DNA from: VRUE01 sp040508545
GTDB taxonomy: Bacteria; Actinomycetota; Thermoleophilia; Solirubrobacterales; 70-9
Assembly (NCBI GenBank): GCA_040508545.1
Contig: JBEVMR010000076.1
Span: forward strand, 13,701 to 77,700
DNA: 64,000 nt
Reading direction: 5' to 3'
In this document: positions 35,424-42,049 of the stretch, one piece after another
How positions within the stretch are numbered: the stretch's first letter is position 1
Layout of the letters: each line of letters opens with the position of its first letter
Translations under genes and position numbers: made by a program
Notes under the pieces: model-generated
Databases searched by the model: none
What the model saw: the letters and a program-made list of their open reading frames with translations, nothing else
What the model was told of the DNA's origin: nothing

Positions 35424-35810
35424 ATGCGCAGATCCGACCAGCGTCGCGACGCCGTCTTCGCCTGCTACCAGCGCGACGTCACCGGGCGCCCCCTCGCCGA
35501 GCTGCTGGGCGATGCGCGCCCGTTCACCCGTGAGCTGGCCGAGGCCGTGGACGCCCACCGGGAGGGGCTCGATGCGACGATCGGCAGCCACGCGCGGGGC
35601 TGGGAGCTGGGACGGATCGCGCCACTGGAGCTGAACGTGATGCGGGTGGCGCTGTACGAGATCGAGCACAGCGACGACGTTCCCGCCGAGGTGGCGATCG
35701 ACGAGGCGGTCGAGATCGCCAAGGAGTATTGCGGCGCCGACGCCCCCGGGTTCGTCAACGGCATTCTCGGCGCGATCGTCCGCGAGCGCCAGGGGAATGC
35801 GGTCCAGTGA
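35424..35810 (+). CDS. nusB: Transcription antitermination protein NusB
   Basis: 128 aa all-helical protein that binds boxA with NusE in rRNA antitermination. Family blocks: RRDAVFACYQRDVTG at the start, GWELGRIAPLELNVMRVALYE in the middle, and VPAEVAIDEAVEIAKEY with FVNGILGAI at the end. Standard length. It overlaps the next small gene by GTGA. Confidence 0.93.
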   Translation: MRRSDQRRDAVFACYQRDVTGRPLAELLGDARPFTRELAEAVDAHREGLDATIGSHARGWELGRIAPLELNVMRVALYEIEHSDDVPAEVAIDEAVEIAKEYCGADAPGFVNGILGAIVRERQGNAVQ

Positions 35811-35989
35811 GCGACGGCGGGCGACTGCGCGAGATATCGGCCCGGCTGCAGGCGATCGCGGCTGAGCTGGAGGGCGCCGAGGCAAGCGACGAGCGGGCCG
35901 CAGAGCTGGCCCGCGAGGCGGCCGAGCTCTCAAGCGAGGCGGTCGAGGAGGCGAACCGGCGCATCCGCGAGTCAGGCGGCGCGCGTTGA
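35807..35989 (+). CDS. Small coiled-coil protein between nusB and ispA-like gene
   Basis: 60 aa from GTG 35807 (GTGA overlap with nusB). It is a single charged helical hairpin: LREISARLQAIAAELEGAEA, then AAELAREAAELSSEAVEEAN. In many bacteria xseB (exonuclease VII small subunit, a similar-sized helical hairpin) lies just before ispA and dxs. This could be a relic or functional XseB-like protein, but the key family pattern is weak and no xseA is present. Confidence 0.6.
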   Translation: MSDGGRLREISARLQAIAAELEGAEASDERAAELAREAAELSSEAVEEANRRIRESGGAR

Positions 35990-36005
35990 GCGAGCTGCGC
36001 CTGCT

Positions 36006-36869
36006 GTGAGCTACCCCGAGGATCTGCGCGCCCTGGTCGACGCCGAGCTGGAGCGGCTGCGCTTTGCCGCCCAGCCCGCCACCGCCGGTCTCGAGGAGGC
36101 GATGCGCTACTCGCTGCTGGCCGGGGGAAAGCGGGTCCGCCCGGTCCTCGCGCTCGCCACCGCCCGCGCCGTCGGCGCCGACCCGCAGCACTACCTGCGG
36201 GTTGCCGCGGCGCTCGAGCTGATCCACACCTACTCGCTGATCCACGACGACCTGCCCGCGATGGACGACGACGAGCTGCGCCGCGGACTGCCCACCTCGC
36301 ACGTCAAGTACGGCGAGGACGTGGCGATCCTCGCTGGCGACGGCCTCTTCGCCGAGGCGATCCAGCTCTTCTGCGAGCAGCCGGGAGAGCCGGACCGGGT
36401 CCTCGCTGCGCTGGCCGAGCTGGCGGCGGCAACCGGGGTGGACGGGATGGTCGGCGGCCAGTACGTCGACGTCGCCGGCGAGGCGCGCGACGCGGACGGG
36501 TTGCGTGCGCTGCACGGCCTCAAGACCGGCCGTTTGATCGCCGCCGGCGTTGGCGTCGTACTAACCCTCGAGGGAGTGGCCGAACCTGAGACAATCGCTT
36601 ATCGCCGTTTTGCCGGCGAGCTCGGCGTCCTCTTCCAGATCGTCGACGACATCCTCGACGTGACCGGAAGCGACGAGCAACTCGGCAAGCCCCACGGAAG
36701 CGACGAGCGACATGGAAAACTCACTTACGTCAGCCTCTTTGGCCTCGAGCGGGCCCGCGAGCTCGCCGCCGAGTCCCACGCCGAAGCGACGGCGGCGCTG
36801 GCTGAGGCAAGCGGTGAGACGGGCGATCTGAGCGGGATCGCCGACTACATCTTCACGAGGAACGAATGA
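36006..36869 (+). CDS. Polyprenyl diphosphate synthase (FPP/GGPP type)
   Basis: 287 aa, all-helical. First Asp-rich motif DDLPAMDDDELRRG near 82-95 (DDx4D, the bacterial type II form) and second motif DDILD near 217, with GGKRVRP near 39 and KTGRL near 172. It condenses IPP with allylic diphosphates. Two small residues before the first motif (Tyr-Ser) make FPP or GGPP the likely product. GTG start. It overlaps dxs by ATGA, which suggests coupled isoprenoid supply. Confidence 0.9.
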   Translation: MSYPEDLRALVDAELERLRFAAQPATAGLEEAMRYSLLAGGKRVRPVLALATARAVGADPQHYLRVAAALELIHTYSLIHDDLPAMDDDELRRGLPTSHVKYGEDVAILAGDGLFAEAIQLFCEQPGEPDRVLAALAELAAATGVDGMVGGQYVDVAGEARDADGLRALHGLKTGRLIAAGVGVVLTLEGVAEPETIAYRRFAGELGVLFQIVDDILDVTGSDEQLGKPHGSDERHGKLTYVSLFGLERARELAAESHAEATAALAEASGETGDLSGIADYIFTRNE

Positions 36870-38899
36870 ACGACAGAGCGCAGGAATCAGGCGACATGGA
36901 TCGGGACGAGCAGCTGCTCGAGGGGATCGACTCGCCCGTCGACCTTCATGACCTCGACGACGATCAGTTGCAGCAGGTCGCGCAGGAGATGCGCGCTTAC
37001 ATAATCGACACGATCGGCGAGATCGGGGGGCATTTCGGCGCCAACCTCGGCACCTGCGAGCTTGCCGTCGCCCTGCACAGCCTGCTCGACTCGCCGCGCG
37101 ACAAGATCCTCTGGGACGTCGGCCACCAGGCCTACCCGCACAAGATCCTCACCGGGAGACGGCAAGCGCTGCCGACGATCCGCCAGTACGACGGCCTGGC
37201 GCCGTTCTGCTCGATCTTCGAGTCCGAGCACGACATCATGGGCGCCGGCCACGCCTCGACCTCGATCGGCTACGCGGTCGGGTTGAAGGAGGCGATGCGC
37301 AAGGGGATCGGCGAGGACGGCAAGGTCGCCGCGGTGATCGGCGACGGGGCCCTGACCGGCGGCGTCGCTTACGAGGCGCTGCACGCGGCGGGCGGCCTGC
37401 AGACCCCGGTCGTGATCGTGCTCAACGACAACGGCATGTCGATCTCGCCCAACGTCGGCGCGCTCTCGCGCTACTTCAACCGGGTGCGCCTCAACCCGCG
37501 CCTCTACCACGCCCGCGAGGGGGTCGAGGACCGGCTGACCAAGCTGCCGCTGGGCTTCGGCAAGCGGATCGAACGGCTGGGGCCGGAGCTGAAGTCGGCG
37601 ATCAAGGCCTACTGGGCGCCGGGCCTCTTCTTCGAGGAGCTCGACCTCGCCTACATGGGCGTGATCGACGGCCACGACGTGCACGCGCTGCGCGAGGCGC
37701 TGAAGGAGGCCTTCGAGGCCGACCGCCCGGTCGTCGTCCACATCCACACGGTCAAGGGCAAGGGCTTCGCCCCCGCCGAGGAGGGTGGCCTCGAGGGGAT
37801 GGAGAAGTGGCACGCGGCGAAGCCGAAGTCGATCGTCAACGGGGCGCCGGCGCCGAAGCCGGTCCCGGTCAAGGAGTCCGACTCGCCCGAGGCGATCGCG
37901 CCGGAGCGGCTGGAGAAGCCACCCGCCGCCGGGGCGCCGCCGCAGTACACGCAAGTCTTCGCCGACGCGATCGTCGCCGAGGCCGGGCGCGACGAGCGCG
38001 TGGTCGGGATCACCGCGGCGATGGCGGGGGGGACCGGGCTGCAGAAGCTCGCCGACGAGGTGCCCGAGCAGTACTACGACGTCGGCATCGCCGAGCAGAA
38101 CGCCGTCCTGCTCGCCTCGGGCCTGGCCCTGCAGGGGGCGAAGCCGGTCTGCGCGATCTACTCGACCTTCCTCCAACGCGCCTTCGACCAGATCGTCCAC
38201 GACGTCTGCCTGCAGGAGCTCGACGTCACCTTCGCGATGGACCGGGCCGGGCTGGTCGGCGACGACGGCCCCACCCACCACGGCGCCTTCGACGTCTCCT
38301 ACTTCCGGCCGCTGCCCAACGTCGTCGTGATGGCGCCGCGCGACGAGGCGATGCTGGTCAACATGCTGCGCACGGCAATCGCCTACGACGGGCCGGCGGC
38401 GCTGCGCTATCCGCGCGGGGCGGCGGAGGGGGTCGACCTCCCGGCCGAGCCGGCCGAGATCCCGATCGGCAGCGGCGAGCTATTGGCGAGTGGCGAGCGA
38501 GTGGCGCTGGTCGGATACGGCTACGGCGTCTCGGTGGCGCTGCAAGCTGCCGAGTTGCTCGCCGGTCACGACCTGAGGCCGACGGTCGCCGATGCCCGCT
38601 TCGCCAAGCCGCTCGACGCGGAGCTGCTGGAGCGGCTTGCGCTCGGCCACGACCTCGTGGTCACGATCGAGGAGAACGTGCTGCCGGGTGGCTTTGGCTC
38701 GGCCGTGCTGGAGCACCTCGAGGACGCCTTCGCCGACCGCCCGGCGGACCGGGCGCGGGTGCTGCGGATCGGGTTGCCCGACCGCTACGTGACCCACGGC
38801 AAGCCGGCGTTGCTGCGCGAGGAGGTCGGCCTGACCGGCGAGTCCGTGGCCGAGCGGGTGCTGGCGGCGCTGCGCAGCGGCGAGCCCGCGCTCAGCTGA
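36866..38899 (+). CDS. dxs: 1-deoxy-D-xylulose-5-phosphate synthase
   Basis: 677-aa TPP enzyme at the entry of the MEP pathway, joining pyruvate and glyceraldehyde 3-phosphate. Blocks: FGANLGTCELAVALH, WDVGHQAYPHKILTGR, the TPP site VIGDGALTGG, and VLNDNGMSISPNVG in the first half. A Pro/Lys-rich linker near 320-360 follows, then DVGIAEQNAVLLASGLA, DDGPTHHGAFDVSY and LRYPRG. ATG 36866 overlaps the prenyl synthase stop; Met11 is an alternative start. Confidence 0.96.
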   Translation: MNDRAQESGDMDRDEQLLEGIDSPVDLHDLDDDQLQQVAQEMRAYIIDTIGEIGGHFGANLGTCELAVALHSLLDSPRDKILWDVGHQAYPHKILTGRRQALPTIRQYDGLAPFCSIFESEHDIMGAGHASTSIGYAVGLKEAMRKGIGEDGKVAAVIGDGALTGGVAYEALHAAGGLQTPVVIVLNDNGMSISPNVGALSRYFNRVRLNPRLYHAREGVEDRLTKLPLGFGKRIERLGPELKSAIKAYWAPGLFFEELDLAYMGVIDGHDVHALREALKEAFEADRPVVVHIHTVKGKGFAPAEEGGLEGMEKWHAAKPKSIVNGAPAPKPVPVKESDSPEAIAPERLEKPPAAGAPPQYTQVFADAIVAEAGRDERVVGITAAMAGGTGLQKLADEVPEQYYDVGIAEQNAVLLASGLALQGAKPVCAIYSTFLQRAFDQIVHDVCLQELDVTFAMDRAGLVGDDGPTHHGAFDVSYFRPLPNVVVMAPRDEAMLVNMLRTAIAYDGPAALRYPRGAAEGVDLPAEPAEIPIGSGELLASGERVALVGYGYGVSVALQAAELLAGHDLRPTVADARFAKPLDAELLERLALGHDLVVTIEENVLPGGFGSAVLEHLEDAFADRPADRARVLRIGLPDRYVTHGKPALLREEVGLTGESVAERVLAALRSGEPALS

Positions 38900-38957
38900 A
38901 CGCCGCTCGCCAGGGAGCCGCGCCGCTCCTTGACAAGGAAAGCTCGATCATTAGGGC

Positions 38958-38971
38958 ATCTTGATCAAGAT
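38958..38971. promoter_or_regulatory. 14-bp palindrome upstream of secreted-protein gene
   Basis: ATCTTGATCAAGAT is a perfect 14-base palindrome, 24 bp before the ATG at 38995 and just before TTTCC. A TTGACA box lies upstream at 38930-38935, with only weak -10 candidates. The palindrome could be an operator or, with the following T run, a weak terminator for dxs. Confidence 0.4.
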
Positions 38972-38994
38972 TTTCCGACCGAAAGGGGAGCAAG

Positions 38995-39702
38995 ATGCCC
39001 AACCTGAAGATTCTCGGCCTGGTCCTTGCGGCGCTCACGGCCATCGCCGCGCTCGCGGTGTTCGAGGCCGGCGCGCCGAGCGCACAGACCCTGACGACGA
39101 CTGAGTTCACAACCGAAAGCGACGTCGGCACGACGGTTACAAGCGAGGTGGCCGCCGGCACCGTGCACGAGTTCACGGTCGGCACCAGGAGCATCGTCTG
39201 CAAAAAATTCCACTTCGAAGGCGGGCTGCCCGGGAAAACCACAGAAATGACCATCGGGGTGCCCAAATACGAAGAATGCTCGACCACACCGTTCCTCGGG
39301 GTCAGCTTGGCGGTGACGATGACACCGGGGGACTGCCACTACGTGCTCACAGGCGAGGAGACAGTAGGGCTCAAATACGGCATCAGCATCGACGTCGTCT
39401 GCGAAGGCGCCGAAGACATGACGTTCCACGTCAAAAACGGCAGCAGCGATGTCTGCACAGTGACAATGGGACCGCAGGCGATCACCGGCTTGTGGATGAC
39501 GAACGTGGCCGGGGCCCCGGATCACATCGTCCTCCATTCGGACAAAAAAACGATCGTCAAAGCGACAATCCACGGTGCTCTCTGCGGGGGAACCGCGGAA
39601 ACAAACAAAGAGTTCGACGCGACCTACGAAAGCACAACGAGGCTGACAGGCTCCCAGGGCGGCAAACCGGCCGGCCTCACAGTCAGCCACCTCGTCGTCT
39701 GA
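38995..39702 (+). CDS. Secreted Cys-rich protein with AAA-biased codons
   Basis: 235 aa with a signal peptide (residues 1-30, MPNLKILGLVLAALTAIAAL, cut near PSAQ). ATG 38995 follows AAAGGGGAG, a strong Shine-Dalgarno. The mature part looks all-beta, with six Cys (VCKK, EECS, GDCH, VVCE, DVCT, ALCGG) that could form three disulfides. After the signal peptide every Lys is AAA, unlike its AAG-using neighbours. No catalytic motif. It shares the general look (secreted, beta-rich, same codon habit) with the protein at 45629. Confidence 0.75.
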   Translation: MPNLKILGLVLAALTAIAALAVFEAGAPSAQTLTTTEFTTESDVGTTVTSEVAAGTVHEFTVGTRSIVCKKFHFEGGLPGKTTEMTIGVPKYEECSTTPFLGVSLAVTMTPGDCHYVLTGEETVGLKYGISIDVVCEGAEDMTFHVKNGSSDVCTVTMGPQAITGLWMTNVAGAPDHIVLHSDKKTIVKATIHGALCGGTAETNKEFDATYESTTRLTGSQGGKPAGLTVSHLVV

Positions 39703-39718
39703 TCGCAGCTCGGAAAGA

Positions 39719-39763
39719 CCGGGCAGGCTTGCACCAAAGCGCTCAATCGGCTAGCCTGCCCGG
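39719..39763 (+). terminator. Long-stem hairpin after secreted-protein gene
   Basis: CCGGGCAGGCT (39719-39729) and AGCCTGCCCGG (39753-39763) form a perfect 11-bp stem with a 23-base loop, 16 bp after the stop at 39702. It is followed by CGGCCTCCTTTGTTG. Probably an intrinsic terminator. Confidence 0.6.
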
Positions 39764-39776
39764 CGGCCTCCTTTGT

Positions 39777-39874
39777 TGCACCGAATCGGCCTCGCTTCGC
39801 GAAGACGTTTCTGGGGTTACTTCAGGGAGAGGAGGCGCGTATCTCTAGATATGCAGGGTCCGTTGGGCAGGCGG
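39777..39874 (+). repeat. Intergenic repeat, copy 1 (partial terminator stem)
   Basis: Shares with copy 3 the blocks TGCACCGAA-TCGGC, CGTTTCTGGGGTTACT-CAGGGAG, TATCTCTA-ATATG, and TCCGT-GGG, in the same order. Here the left arm of the AAACGCCCC/GGGGCGTTT stem is lost, but TATCTCTAGATA keeps a small inverted repeat (TATCT/AGATA). It lies between the secreted gene at 38995 and the convergent SRPBCC gene. Confidence 0.6.
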
Positions 39875-39900
39875 ACCTATGCCCGGGGAAGGGCATAGGT
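39875..39900. terminator. Perfect 10-bp hairpin between convergent genes
   Basis: ACCTATGCCC and GGGCATAGGT pair perfectly around GGGGAA. It ends 12 bp from the stop of the SRPBCC gene (minus strand, 39913), so it probably ends transcription of that unit, perhaps from both sides. Confidence 0.6.
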
Positions 39901-39912
39901 CGCGCCGCCCAG

Positions 39913-40380
39913 CTACTCCGCGTCTGCCGAGGCGCCCGAGTAGCGCAGCGAGCCCGGCGTGTCGAGCAGCTCGCCGCTCTCGAGCAGGGTCTTGAGGCCG
40001 GAGAGGATCATCGGCCAGCCGCCGAAGAGTTCGTCGTTGGCGCCCTCGCGTAGCTGGTCGTGGGTGACGGTGAGGCGGCAGGAGCTGCCGACCGGCTCGA
40101 TCTCCCAGGTCACCCTGGACGGTCCTTCGTCCTTCACCTGATCGCTCCAGAGCGCGGTGAAGCTCTGGACCAGGCGCCGCGGCGGCTCGACCTCGAGGTT
40201 CTCGCCCTCGGCGATCGAGATGCCCGCCTGGGGGTGGACGGACTCGTAGCGCGAGCCCGGCGCCCAGTCGGAGCTGACCCCGACCCCGAAGTTGTACTTC
40301 TGCCGCGTCTGCTCGTCGGTGATCGCCTCCCAGAGGCGCTCCGGCGTCGTCTTGATGTAGATCTCAAACACTTTCTCCAT
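39913..40380 (-). CDS. SRPBCC (AHSA1-like) domain protein
   Basis: 155 aa. START/AHSA1-type beta-grip: VFEIYIKTTPERLWEAITDEQTRQKY at the start, PGSRYESVHPQAG in the middle, and VTHDQLREGANDELFGGWPMILSGLKTLLE at the end, the usual ligand-cavity pattern. It is the second gene of an ArsR-type operon; the regulator's stop lies 17 bases inside this gene. ArsR/SRPBCC pairs are widespread, and the SRPBCC partner is thought to bind a small hydrophobic molecule. Ligand unknown. Confidence 0.88.
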   Translation of the reverse strand: MEKVFEIYIKTTPERLWEAITDEQTRQKYNFGVGVSSDWAPGSRYESVHPQAGISIAEGENLEVEPPRRLVQSFTALWSDQVKDEGPSRVTWEIEPVGSSCRLTVTHDQLREGANDELFGGWPMILSGLKTLLESGELLDTPGSLRYSGASADAE

Positions 40381-40696
40381 GGGGCTGCTCCTTCGTCTCG
40401 ATGTCTTTCTTGAGCTCGCTCAGGCCAGTGGCCCAAGGCTCGGCGTACTTGCTCACCCAGCGGTTGTGGATGAGCCGGATCGGGACGGGGTTGAGGAAGT
40501 GGAGCTTCTCGCGACCGCGCCGCTTGCTGGTCACCAGGCGGGCTCCTTCGAGCACCTTCAGGTGCTTCATCACGCCGAACCGGGTCATCGGCAAGCGTGC
40601 TTCCAGCTCGCTCAGCGTCTGCCCGTCTCTCTCGAAGAGGGCGTCGAGCAGGGTCCGCCGGGACGGATCCGCCAGCGCCTTGAACACCTCGTCCAT
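40364..40696 (-). CDS. ArsR-family transcriptional regulator
   Basis: 110-aa winged helix protein: FKALADPSRRTLLDALFERDG, recognition segment MTRFGVMKHLKVLEGARLV, and wing TSKRRGREKLHFLNPVP. No Cys metal site (ELCVCDL) is present, so it is not a metal sensor of the classical type. It is the first gene of a two-gene operon with the SRPBCC gene. Its start codon lies 7 bases after a strong -10 box, so the mRNA is probably leaderless. The palindrome between -35 and -10 is its likely autoregulatory operator. Confidence 0.9.
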   Translation of the reverse strand: MDEVFKALADPSRRTLLDALFERDGQTLSELEARLPMTRFGVMKHLKVLEGARLVTSKRRGREKLHFLNPVPIRLIHNRWVSKYAEPWATGLSELKKDIETKEQPHGESV

Positions 40697-40703
40697 GGTC
40701 AGG

Positions 40704-40733
40704 ATAATAGGTGACTAAATAGTCACCTGTCAA
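40704..40733 (-). promoter_or_regulatory. Promoter with operator in spacer, leaderless start
   Basis: On the minus strand TTGACA (40733-40728) and TATTAT (40709-40704) are 18 bp apart. The perfect palindrome AGGTGACTA-AA-TAGTCACCT (40709-40728) fills the spacer and touches both boxes. Transcription should begin at or beside the ATG at 40696. Binding of the ArsR-type product here would block polymerase directly. Confidence 0.8.
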
Positions 40734-40786
40734 GAAGAGGGAGTCCCGGGCTTGTCCGCGTGGGGTGGCCCGGCTAGGGTGGGGCC

Positions 40787-41077
40787 ATGGCGATCAAGCT
40801 TCACCGCTGCTCGGCGACGTGGGCCAAGGTCGGTGCTCATCCGTGCCACCGTGTGCAGAAGGCGCTTGACGAGCAGGGGATCGAGTACGAGGTCGTCAAG
40901 GGCCCCACGCGGTCTGGCAAGCGTGACGAGCTCGAGCGCATCTCCGGCCAGCGCAAGTACCCGACGATCGAGTTCGAGGACGGCAGCACCTACCGCGCGG
41001 AGTCCGCGGAGATGGCCAAGCGGATCGAAGCCGGCGAGCTGTTCGACCGCCCGGGCGACGCTACGGCGTCTGCGTAG
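40787..41077 (+). CDS. Glutaredoxin/GST N-terminal-like thioredoxin-fold protein
   Basis: 96 aa, one thioredoxin-like domain: strand MAIKLHRCSATWAKV, helix CHRVQKALDEQGIEYE, then RKYPTIEFEDGSTY with the cis-Pro, and a last helix ESAEMAKRIEAG. A Cys at position 8 and a second in HPCHR (about 20) replace the usual CPYC; the spacing is unusual. Likely a redox or thiol-binding protein. Its 3' end overlaps the convergent membrane-protein gene by 17 bp. Confidence 0.75.
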   Translation: MAIKLHRCSATWAKVGAHPCHRVQKALDEQGIEYEVVKGPTRSGKRDELERISGQRKYPTIEFEDGSTYRAESAEMAKRIEAGELFDRPGDATASA

Positions 41078-41591
41078 CGGCGCCGCGCCCGCGCAGACGC
41101 ATCGCCAGCCCGGCAAGCAGGTAGGCAATCGCGACGGCGAGCAGGACGAACTTGCAGCTCGCAAAGATCGTCGCGAGGAGAGGGAATGCCGCGCCGGCGC
41201 CGTCCAGCGTGAGTAGGAGGCAGATGTTCTCGAGCGCGTCGAAGGCAGCCCCCAGAGCGCCGAAGGAGACCACGACGGCGCCGATCGTTGCCAGCCGTCG
41301 CCAGCCCCGCTCCCCGGCCAGATCCCGGGTTGCCGCAAGGGCAAGGGTGAGGAAGGAGCCATAGGCGAGCAGGAAGCCGAAGTCGATCCAGAGCGACTCA
41401 CGGGCAGCGTCCTGTCCATCCTCGCCCCATTCGGCCAGGATCTCGTCCGCCCGGTCCTTGCCCCCGGTCAGCTCGAAGGGCACCATCCCCGGCCCGCCGG
41501 TGTCCTTCATCCGCTCCTCGGCGGGCGACATCGCCGCCAGCAGGAGCAGCGAGGCGATTGCGGTTGCGATCAGTCCACGTCGGCGGGTCAC
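41061..41591 (-). CDS. Four-helix membrane protein, unknown function
   Basis: 176 aa. A first hydrophobic segment (LIATAIASLLLLAAM) could be a signal anchor, followed by an outer loop (MKDTGGPGMVPFELTGGKDR), then helices at about 68-88, 98-118 and 135-160. This resembles small conserved integral membrane proteins with an external N-terminal loop. No motif is recognised. Starts at ATG 41591, overlapping none of its upstream neighbours; ends inside the tail of the convergent gene. Confidence 0.7.
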   Translation of the reverse strand: MTRRRGLIATAIASLLLLAAMSPAEERMKDTGGPGMVPFELTGGKDRADEILAEWGEDGQDAARESLWIDFGFLLAYGSFLTLALAATRDLAGERGWRRLATIGAVVVSFGALGAAFDALENICLLLTLDGAGAAFPLLATIFASCKFVLLAVAIAYLLAGLAMRLRGRGAATQTP

Positions 41592-41601
41592 CCGCGCATT
41601 A

Positions 41602-41955
41602 TCAACCGATCGCGAGGACTTTCGATTTCGCGGCCTTGCAGCTGCCCTTTGCAGGGGCCTTGGCGTAGTAGGAGGCGCCCGACTTCAGCCTTTTGCCGAT
41701 CGGGATCGACCACTTCGCCTTGGCGTTGCTCCTGTCGGTCCCCAGGAGCTTGTCCGGCCCGGCTTTCTGGCGAAAGAGCTTGACCGTACGGCCGCTCGAG
41801 CAGGCGCTATCGGATGACTTCAGCTTGCCGTGGAAGGCGGGCAATTTGAGACTGACGATGATCTTGGTCGAGGTGCTCGCGCCGACGGCTGAGCCGGTGG
41901 GCAGCAGCGCGACGGCGAGGACGACGAAGAGCAGAGCAGAACGACGGGCAGTCAT
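41602..41955 (-). CDS. Small secreted basic protein
   Basis: 117 aa. Signal peptide residues 1-25 (SALLFVVLAVALLPTGSAVGA). The mature part is Lys/Ser-rich beta-type sequence with two or three Cys (SSDSACSSGRTVKLFR and KGSCKAAKSK), ending KVLAIG. The pattern SGRTVKLFR-x-KPG-DKLLGTDRSNAKGKW resembles a single secreted beta-sandwich repeat common in these actinobacteria. It sits 10 bp after the neighbouring membrane-protein gene's start on the same strand. Unknown function. Confidence 0.65.
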   Translation of the reverse strand: MTARRSALLFVVLAVALLPTGSAVGASTSTKIIVSLKLPAFHGKLKSSDSACSSGRTVKLFRQKAGPDKLLGTDRSNAKAKWSIPIGKRLKSGASYYAKAPAKGSCKAAKSKVLAIG

Positions 41956-42049
41956 GGCGACCTCCGGTTGAAGTGGACCCCTCCCTTTTCTCGCCCCGAT
42001 TAGATCAAAAACATTTGCGTATCGAATTGCCGGCGGTTACAGTCGCTTC

